Shown one piece after another: positions 7,566 to 12,950 of a stretch of DNA of 12,950 nucleotides (its first letter is position 1; each line of letters begins with the position of its first letter). The notes beneath the pieces were generated by a model, which saw only the letters and a program-made list of their open reading frames with translations, searched no databases and had not been told where the DNA came from. The translations under genes were made by a program, and so were the position numbers. The stretch comes from Jaenimonas drosophilae (Eukaryota > Euglenozoa > Kinetoplastea > Trypanosomatida > Trypanosomatidae): contig JASAON010001323.1 in NCBI GenBank assembly GCA_030849065.1, positions 1 to 12,950 of the forward strand, written 5' to 3'.

Positions 7566-8936
7566 ATGTTTCGCCGCTACGCACTACGATTGTGCTCGGT
7601 GACGTTGGGAGATGGAACGGTGCTCCAGGGCAAGCTGAACCCAAAGAATCGTCAGCTGCTGCTCAGCGGAACGGCCATCTTGCCCGACGGGCGCGTCTTC
7701 AGCGGGGAGTTTGACTCTGTGGATGGGCATCCCCTCCCTGGATCGAAGCTGGAGGAGGACGGAGATCTCTACCGTGGTGCGTTCAACACCCAGTGGCAGC
7801 GCCATGGGCAGGGAGAGGCGTGGCTAGCTGATGGAACACAATACACTGGTGAGTTCATTGCGGATGAGCTAACCCATGGAACAGTCCGCATCCCTAACGG
7901 AACCAACGAAGTGGTCTTCGAGGGAAGCCTGAAGGATGAGGCGTTCGTGGAAGGAAAGCTAACTCAGCACGACTTCTCCTACACGGGAAAGTTCAAGGAG
8001 AACAGCCCACATGGGCGGGGGAAGCTCGTCTTCACCTCCGGAGCTGAGCAGGAAGGTTCCTTCATGGATGGCAAGCTCCACGGCCAGGATTGCAAGATGA
8101 AGCTGGATAGCGGCTTTGTGTACATTGGTGAGTTCATGAGTGGCAGCATTCAGAGTGGCACTCTTTACACCCCCACCTACACCTATGAGGGGGAGTTCAA
8201 CGAGCATGGACGTGCTCACGGGGAAGGCAGCCAAACCTACCTCATCAACGACCCCAAGCTAACCTTCACTGGGGTGTGGAACAATGGTGCCATGGTGCGA
8301 GGAACCTGCGTGGATGAAGATGGAAGTGCCGTGGACTGGCAGGATAACTTCAAAACCCAGCAAAGCATCTTGGGAGGGGATGAGGGTGACTCCCTCGCTG
8401 GCGGAGCCAACGTCGTGGCAAACAGCTACTGCAGTGCCAAGCTGAAGGAGGCCGATGCAATGCACAAGGACATGCATCGCAGCTATACCGAGGATGCCGA
8501 AGCGGTACACCGAGAGACGGGGTCCTTTCCGTGCAAGATGGACCTTGGGTATGAGGGTGGCATCCAGGCAGAGAACCAACGCATGCAAGCAGCCTCACGC
8601 AGCCAGGTTGAGCAGTTGGAAACCTCCAAGCCGGTAATGGCGGAGCGTCTTAACTCAGAGTATGAGAATGTTCAGGATCAGCTCCATCGTAATGTGGTGG
8701 GCTCGATTAATGAAAATATGGCCCAGCTGCACTTCACCCGCCAAGTAGGGGCGCAACACCTCTCGTCGCAACGTATGGACGAGCAGTTTGAGCGGTTCAT
8801 GAAGGATTTTGATCATCCAAAGAGTGAAGTTGCTGGAGAGGTCCACGACGAGGATGCGTCAAGCTCCGAGCCTCCATCAACGTCTAAGCTCCACATTGAC
8901 GGCAACGCCCCGTGGAAAACCTTCACACATAAGTAG
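7566..8936 (+). CDS. MORN-repeat protein with presequence-like N-terminus
   Basis: 456 residues. About ten MORN-type units run from ~20 to ~253; the clearest are YRGAFNTQWQRHGQGEAW (69-86), YTGEF (93-97), YTGKFKENSPHGRGKLVF (139-156), YIGEF (186-190), YEGEFNEHGRAHGEGS (207-222) and FTGVWNNG (234-241). MORN repeats form an elongated beta structure and usually serve in scaffolding at membranes or the cytoskeleton. The N-terminus MFRRYALRLC is short, basic and amphipathic with no acidic residue in the first 15, as in many kinetoplastid mitochondrial presequences. Residues ~258-456 are mostly helical and charged (KLKEADAMHKDMHRSY, QMDEQF-like stretches) with no recognised family and an acidic Ser-rich stretch near 427-436. 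There is no kinase or phosphatase domain, unlike some MORN fusions. The ATG at 7566 sits just behind the presumed splice acceptor. Family is certain; location and function are inferred. Confidence 0.88.
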   Translation: MFRRYALRLCSVTLGDGTVLQGKLNPKNRQLLLSGTAILPDGRVFSGEFDSVDGHPLPGSKLEEDGDLYRGAFNTQWQRHGQGEAWLADGTQYTGEFIADELTHGTVRIPNGTNEVVFEGSLKDEAFVEGKLTQHDFSYTGKFKENSPHGRGKLVFTSGAEQEGSFMDGKLHGQDCKMKLDSGFVYIGEFMSGSIQSGTLYTPTYTYEGEFNEHGRAHGEGSQTYLINDPKLTFTGVWNNGAMVRGTCVDEDGSAVDWQDNFKTQQSILGGDEGDSLAGGANVVANSYCSAKLKEADAMHKDMHRSYTEDAEAVHRETGSFPCKMDLGYEGGIQAENQRMQAASRSQVEQLETSKPVMAERLNSEYENVQDQLHRNVVGSINENMAQLHFTRQVGAQHLSSQRMDEQFERFMKDFDHPKSEVAGEVHDEDASSSEPPSTSKLHIDGNAPWKTFTHK

Positions 8937-9048
8937 CTCCCGCACGGTTAGGGCGAGACGTCCGAGTAACTCACTGGTTCACCAGCATGCGTAACTGTGT
9001 TGTACTACTGTAGAAAATTTTCTGCGTGGCTAATTATTTTTGGCACCC

Positions 9049-9112
9049 TTCGTGTTCTCCCTCATCCTGCTTTCTTCGTGTAGTGTTTCGCTGTACTTCC
9101 TCCGTCGTGCAG
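9049..9112 (+). promoter_or_regulatory. Putative spliced-leader acceptor region for the STAND ATPase gene
   Basis: CCTTCGTGTTCTCCCTCATC and following pyrimidine-rich sequence lead to AG 9082-9083, and a second tract leads to AG 9111-9112. The second lies one base before the ATG at 9114. Either choice keeps this ATG as the first in the mRNA. Confidence 0.45.
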
Positions 9113-9113
9113 C

Positions 9114-10880
9114 ATGCTTCCGCAGCGCGTGCTTCAGCGACTAGCTCCGTGGCGGCGGGTGGGCGGCGCGCACAGCTTACTCATGGCCCAACGATGGAAT
9201 GCCACTCGTTCAGGTGCCTCCTCTCAGACTTCATCCTTTGCCGACTTCGACGACCACTCCATCATCAGTGATGCTGTCAAGGGATCTTCAGAGAACCCAG
9301 AAGAGCAGCCACCGCACCCTCACTTGTACAGTGTGCCCGCCATGGCAGCACGCATGATCTCACGTGAAGCTGAGGTGATGCAGTTGTGGCAGAATCTGCT
9401 CTCCGGCCGCCGCTACCAGCTGCTTGTGGGGGTGGATGGTGTTGGAAAATCCGCCATCGCGGCTGAGTTTTGCGATCGTGTTCGCCGCAGTCAGCGCTTC
9501 ACGTGCATTCAGTGGATGAGCTATCGTCGGTGTGGCTTTGAGCAGGAACTTGCACAGTTCTTTCGATCCATGCAGGGACGACGGGAGAAGGATGTTCTGC
9601 TGGTCGTGGATGATGTGGAGGACCCCACCGCCTTGGTTGCCCGCCTTCCCAAGCACGATCACTTTTACGTGGTCCTCACCTCCAACAACGTTGAGACGTC
9701 AGCCATTGGCAAGCTCACCGTTCTTCCGGTGGCTGCACTCCCCGAAAGCTGCGTCGAGGTGTTTTCCAGTGAGCTTGGGGTGCCGGCATCTTCGCTGCAA
9801 GACACCTTTGCACTTCTGGGACACGTTCCACTGCTTCTCAACCTGGTGCATGCCCTGCTGGAGAATGGTGTGATGTCGGTGGATGAGCTGCATCGCGTCC
9901 TTATTGAGCGTGAGGTGCAGAAGGACCAAACCCTGAGCGTCTCTGCTGCGGTTGCGGTTCTGCTGTCGCTGGCTGAGAAGCACCTCGAGGCGGAGTACCC
10001 TGCTGCGCGGCGGTATCTAGAGGTGCTGGCGTGCTTCCATGTGGCAGACCTCTCCGATGGAGTGGTCAATGCCGTCGCTGGTGAAGCTGGAGGTGCCTTC
10101 TCCGTGGCTGCTTCGCAACTTGGCTTGCTCACCCTCAAGTGGGAGCACCAGGCGTTTGCTATGCATCCCGTCATTGCACAATCATTGTTGCAGAATGCAG
10201 GAGCGGAAGTGGTGGTGGAGGCGGCAGCGGCCCTGCAGTCTCTGTGGCCACGACGCTGGCGTGGGGCAAATGCCCAACTCTTGTTTAATCTTGTGTGGCA
10301 CACCTCTTCCGTACACCAACACTTTGTACGACGCGGCATGACACTAACCCCAGACCTCATCTCCTCCATGGATAAGTGTGCAGCGTACTTGGCACATCAG
10401 GAGGTACGCGATTTGCCCATTGCGGCTGAAATGTGGTGGGCAATTCATGATCAACTCCGCCAAGCGAATGCCCTGCCCTCTGGAGATGGTGCGCGCGTAG
10501 CTCACGAGTGCGGTCGCCTGCTGCATGCCCTGAAGGACCCACGCGCGGAGGCGGTGTTGCGTTCAGCTTTGGAGCAAAGCGAGGCAGTGTACGGGCCGTG
10601 CTCCACAGAGGCTGCACTCGCACTCGGCTGTCTTGCCCCGTATCTCTCCAGCAAAGATCCGTCAACCTTAACCAAGCTGAAAACCGCCCTCTCCGCCATC
10701 GATGGAGTGCTGGCCTCCACGGACCTTGTTCTTGGCCAGGCAGAGGCTCGCATGCTCAAGGAAACCAGCTTTGTCTTGATGATGCGTCAGGGGCAGGTCC
10801 TCAGTGAGATGCAATCGGAGGTGCCCCCAACCTTGTGGGATCGCCTCACAAAGCTCGAGGCAGAGCTCCGTCAAGACTAA
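9114..10880 (+). CDS. STAND/NB-ARC-like P-loop ATPase with TPR-like C-terminus, probably mitochondrial
   Basis: 588 residues. The first ~32 residues (MLPQRVLQRLAPWRRVGG and on) are rich in Arg and Leu with no acidic residue, a typical mitochondrial presequence. The NTPase core follows: Walker A GVDGVGKS (106-113); Walker B VLLVVDDVED (161-170); a strand VVLTSNN (186-192) where NB-ARC proteins usually have TTR or TSR; a GLPL-like GHVPLLLNLV (236-245); a winged-helix-like region (about 285-350); and MHPVIAQ (350-356) at the place of the MHD motif. Residues ~465-560 resemble the TPRs of NB-ARC/kinesin-light-chain type (AEAVLRSALEQSEAVYGP). STAND proteins act as nucleotide-dependent switches that oligomerise on sensing a ligand. 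No N-terminal effector domain is seen; the protein goes from presequence to NTPase core. The sensor Arg is replaced by Asn, so nucleotide response may differ from the norm. Distinguishing NB-ARC from a more general AAA/STAND clade needs profile searches. Confidence 0.82.
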   Translation: MLPQRVLQRLAPWRRVGGAHSLLMAQRWNATRSGASSQTSSFADFDDHSIISDAVKGSSENPEEQPPHPHLYSVPAMAARMISREAEVMQLWQNLLSGRRYQLLVGVDGVGKSAIAAEFCDRVRRSQRFTCIQWMSYRRCGFEQELAQFFRSMQGRREKDVLLVVDDVEDPTALVARLPKHDHFYVVLTSNNVETSAIGKLTVLPVAALPESCVEVFSSELGVPASSLQDTFALLGHVPLLLNLVHALLENGVMSVDELHRVLIEREVQKDQTLSVSAAVAVLLSLAEKHLEAEYPAARRYLEVLACFHVADLSDGVVNAVAGEAGGAFSVAASQLGLLTLKWEHQAFAMHPVIAQSLLQNAGAEVVVEAAAALQSLWPRRWRGANAQLLFNLVWHTSSVHQHFVRRGMTLTPDLISSMDKCAAYLAHQEVRDLPIAAEMWWAIHDQLRQANALPSGDGARVAHECGRLLHALKDPRAEAVLRSALEQSEAVYGPCSTEAALALGCLAPYLSSKDPSTLTKLKTALSAIDGVLASTDLVLGQAEARMLKETSFVLMMRQGQVLSEMQSEVPPTLWDRLTKLEAELRQD

Positions 10881-11159
10881 GACGCAGTGTTCTTCTCCAT
10901 GTCCGCCCCAGCCTTCGTGCCGATATCATCACCAACTGGATAAGACCTACTGAGGTACGTATGTACTTACCTCTCCACGAATATCATTGTTGTGTGTACT
11001 GAAAGCAACTGCAATCCTGGCCCGACACTTGTGTCTTGTGTACCACAACTGGCCCCTTCTCTCTCCTGTTTCCTCATGTGTTTCAAAGCAATCGTAGTCT
11101 CCTCGTTTGCCCTTTCGTTGTTTCATATACCACAAACCTAACGAACTCGGGCAGGACAG
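10881..11159 (+). promoter_or_regulatory. Intergenic stretch with spliced-leader acceptor region for the PGK-A-like gene
   Basis: 279 bases without a gene. Two pyrimidine tracts (11053-11084 and 11097-11126) precede AG at 11153-11154 and AG at 11158-11159. The second AG touches the ATG at 11160. A small imperfect inverted repeat, GAGGTA/TACCTC, lies at 10952-10957 and 10968-10973. Confidence 0.45.
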
Positions 11160-12668
11160 ATGCCCGCCGATGGACTGCCCCCAAAGAAGAGTGTGGATGA
11201 TGTGTGGCCTGTAACAGGAAAGCGTGTTCTTGTTCGTGCTGACTTCAACGTACCACTGCGGTCAGGGGTCATTGACAACGACTATCTCATTCGTACCGCC
11301 ATCCCCACTATCCGGCGTATCATTGATCAAGGCGGCATTTGCGTGCTTCTCAGCGATCTGGGCAATCCGCGTGGTGTAGACAGCGAAACGGTCGATGCCC
11401 AACTCCGTCAGCAGCAGCCACACTTCCAAGAGAACCGTGGAAAGACCAACTTTTTCTCTAACCTGAGTGGTGAGGACAAGGCCACCATCCTTTCATGGTC
11501 CACCAAGCGGGAGAAGGCCGCATCTCTTCCAGCACAGCAGGGTGGAGGCAAGACAGCCGTGTTCCGGCGACTAGCGGAGGAAGAGAAGAAGAATCTCCTC
11601 ACACGATTCCTGAATGAGAACAAGGAGCGCCTCTTTCCGCAACTCACCAGTAGCGCTGGCTTTGACGAAGACTACAGCCTTCAGATTGTGGCCGTCCGTT
11701 TGGCGGAGCTCCTCGGCCAGCATGTGTACTTCGCCCACGACTGCTTGTTTGCCAAGAATGAGATCATGAAGCTTCGCGGCGGGGAAGTGATGCTGCTTGA
11801 GAACGTCCGTTTCTACACGGACGAGTGCTCGCCGGATGAGGCCAAACGTCTCAAGATGGCTGCCATCCTCGCATCCTACGGCGATATCTTTGTCAATGAT
11901 GCCTTTGGGGTGGCACACATGGATAGCGCCAGCATCACGGGCATCCCGCGTGTGTTGGGCCAAGGAGCGGCTGGCTACCTCATGGACCGCGAGCTCTCCT
12001 ACTTCTCCAAGGTCCTCTACTCCCCCGCTCGGCCGCTGACAGCATTGGTTGGTGGAGCCAAGGTGAGCGACAAGCTTTTCCTGCTGCAGCACCTCCTATG
12101 CCATGTGGATAGCCTTCTCGTTGGTGGTGGTCTCGCCTTCACCCTACTCAAGGCAAAAGGCCACAACATTGGTGCGTCGCTCTTCGAGCCCGACTGCCTC
12201 GAGGCCGCGGCCGCCTTCCTTCAAGCAGCAAAGGAGCAGAACGTCCGCGTGTACCTCCCACTTGATCATGTGTGCAGCGTCGATGGAGGCCACGGCAACG
12301 ACCGCCTGCACTTGACCTCCACTGAAGACATCCCAGATGGCTTGGTCGCTCTCGATATTGGCCCACAAACCGTGAAGAAGTACGTCTCCGTCATTGGTCG
12401 CTCCAAGAGTGTCATTTGGAACGGGCCGATGGGAAAGTTCGAGGTGTCCTGCTTCGCCAAGGGCACCTTCGCCATCGCCCGGGCCATGGCAGACCTCACC
12501 CAGAAGCGCGGCCTGCTGAGTATCATTGGGGGCGGCGACAGCGCCTGTGCGGCGGAGCGGAGTGGTGCAGCCTCACGCATGTCCCACGTTTCAACAGGAG
12601 GTGCGGCCTCATTCTCCATCCTTGAAGGACGTACCCTTCCTGCCGTGGCTGTTCTGGACAACAAGTAG
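11160..12668 (+). CDS. PGK-A-like phosphoglycerate kinase paralogue with insertion and altered substrate-binding residues
   Basis: 502 residues against ~415-440 for ordinary PGK. PGK interconverts 1,3-bisphosphoglycerate + ADP and 3-phosphoglycerate + ATP in glycolysis, which in kinetoplastids is partly inside glycosomes. Seen and conserved: VRADFNVP (25-32; Arg26, Asp28, Asn30), Arg45, LLENVRFY (212-219; Arg217), VGGAKVSDK (297-305; Lys301, Lys305), WNGPMGKFE (420-428), IIGGGDSA (456-462). An insertion of about 75 residues lies at ~75-171, the position and size typical of kinetoplastid PGK-A. There is no C-terminal PTS1 (ends VLDNK) and no N-terminal PTS2, so any glycosomal import would depend on another signal. 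Odd: the usual SHLGRP is SDLGNP (Asp66, Asn69), and the usual AHR is AHM (Met254), so three of the basic phosphate-binding residues are lost. The STGGGAS motif near the end is STGGAAS. The frame is intact. Activity is uncertain. A second PGK follows. Confidence 0.93.
   Translation: MPADGLPPKKSVDDVWPVTGKRVLVRADFNVPLRSGVIDNDYLIRTAIPTIRRIIDQGGICVLLSDLGNPRGVDSETVDAQLRQQQPHFQENRGKTNFFSNLSGEDKATILSWSTKREKAASLPAQQGGGKTAVFRRLAEEEKKNLLTRFLNENKERLFPQLTSSAGFDEDYSLQIVAVRLAELLGQHVYFAHDCLFAKNEIMKLRGGEVMLLENVRFYTDECSPDEAKRLKMAAILASYGDIFVNDAFGVAHMDSASITGIPRVLGQGAAGYLMDRELSYFSKVLYSPARPLTALVGGAKVSDKLFLLQHLLCHVDSLLVGGGLAFTLLKAKGHNIGASLFEPDCLEAAAAFLQAAKEQNVRVYLPLDHVCSVDGGHGNDRLHLTSTEDIPDGLVALDIGPQTVKKYVSVIGRSKSVIWNGPMGKFEVSCFAKGTFAIARAMADLTQKRGLLSIIGGGDSACAAERSGAASRMSHVSTGGAASFSILEGRTLPAVAVLDNK
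11382..11672 (+). other. PGK-A-type insertion region (residues ~75-171)
   Basis: This stretch replaces a segment of about 20 residues in ordinary PGKs of kinetoplastids. It includes FFSNLSGEDKATILSWS, a Gly-rich QQGGGKTAVF, and a charged helix AEEEKKNLLTRFLNENKERLF. It is predicted to project from the N-terminal domain near the substrate cleft. In trypanosomes the equivalent insertion has been linked to glycosomal membrane association; whether that holds here is inferred. Confidence 0.65.
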
Positions 12669-12917
12669 GTCATATCCCCACAGAGATGCTGGAATCTACA
12701 GGTTTTCATGCCTCTCTTTGGACTCTTATCGCCCTGGCAATGTCAGGTCTCCACTGGACAACCCCACGTAGGATGGGTCTTGTGTGCGCCACTTAATCAA
12801 GTTCCGCGAACTCCTACTCTTGTCGCTACCCCTTCTCTTCATGTGCATCTCAACCTGGTGGCAAAGTCCTAGCAACCACTCATATCGCTCTACTTCTCTC
12901 CAAGCACCCTCACAGTC
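12669..12917 (+). promoter_or_regulatory. Inter-PGK region with putative spliced-leader acceptor
   Basis: 249 bases between the two PGK genes with no gene seen. A pyrimidine tract at about 12885-12902 precedes AG 12903-12904 and AG 12914-12915. The latter leaves just two bases before the ATG at 12918. Confidence 0.4.
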
Positions 12918-12950
12918 ATGGCCCTTGTTCCCAAGAAGACCATCGATGAC
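12918..12950 (+). CDS. Start of a second phosphoglycerate kinase gene (cut by window end)
   Basis: The last 33 bases read MALVPKKTIDD in frame with an ATG directly behind a pyrimidine tract and AG. This matches the start of the upstream PGK (LPPKKSVDD) in spacing and in the KK-(S/T)-(V/I)-DD core, and resembles the N-termini of kinetoplastid PGKs. It therefore appears to be the next member of a tandem PGK array. Only 11 codons are visible, so the type (with or without insertion, with or without a glycosomal tail) cannot be told. Confidence 0.75.
   Translation, partial: MALVPKKTIDD

Noticed and set aside
9012..9023. Perfect 12-base palindrome AGAAAATTTTCT
   Set aside because: It is AT-rich, short and has no extended arms, so chance is a sufficient explanation. 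There is no evidence for an operator in a genome of this type.
9665..10369. 234-codon open frame on the minus strand
   Set aside because: It overlaps the conserved STAND ATPase core, has a Ser/Thr/Arg-rich translation without motifs, and no neighbouring gene is on this strand.
10952..10973. Possible cis-intron 5' splice site (GGTACGTATGT)
   Set aside because: It lies after a complete stop codon, no reading frame continues past it, and cis-introns are very rare in kinetoplastids.
11571..12092. 173-codon open frame on the minus strand
   Set aside because: It is the shadow of the PGK coding sequence, whose motifs fix the true strand and frame.

Overview
The window looks like a stretch of nuclear DNA from a kinetoplastid protist, probably a free-living bodonid-type relative of trypanosomes (Bodo saltans-like is my best guess, not proven). 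Four things point this way. All genes lie on the + strand in one directional cluster. All are intronless and use the standard code. Pyrimidine-rich tracts followed by AG sit just upstream of the start codons, as expected for spliced-leader trans-splicing. The right end carries a phosphoglycerate kinase (PGK) with the ~75-80-residue insertion typical of kinetoplastid PGK-A, followed directly by the start of a second PGK gene.

Layout. 1-215: the 3' end of a gene whose last ~70 residues align with the C-terminus of the next gene, so it is a tandem paralogue. 390-2840: a complete TMTC-like polytopic membrane protein (DUF1736, TPR-like segment, putative dolichol-phosphate-mannose-dependent O-mannosyltransferase of the ER) with an unusual C-terminal extension. 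3024-6959: a 1311-residue protein with repeated PB1-like beta-grasp segments, two long Pro/Ser/Thr-rich disordered linkers and a helical C-terminal half. 6960-7565: a 606-base stretch with no convincing gene, carrying two near-identical oligo-T-containing tracts. 7566-8936: a MORN-repeat protein with a short basic, presequence-like N-terminus. 9114-10880: a STAND/NB-ARC-like P-loop ATPase with a likely mitochondrial presequence and TPR-like C-terminus. 11160-12668: a PGK-A-like protein in which three residues of the conserved phosphate-binding basic patch are changed. 12918-12950: the first 11 codons of another PGK.

The genes do not form an obvious single pathway, and kinetoplastid polycistrons usually group unrelated functions. 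The two clear local stories are gene duplications at either end: a TMTC-like pair on the left and a PGK array on the right in which at least one member looks catalytically altered. The MORN and STAND genes both have N-termini compatible with mitochondrial import, so a shared compartment is possible but unproven. No RNA genes, mobile elements or CRISPR arrays were recognised.
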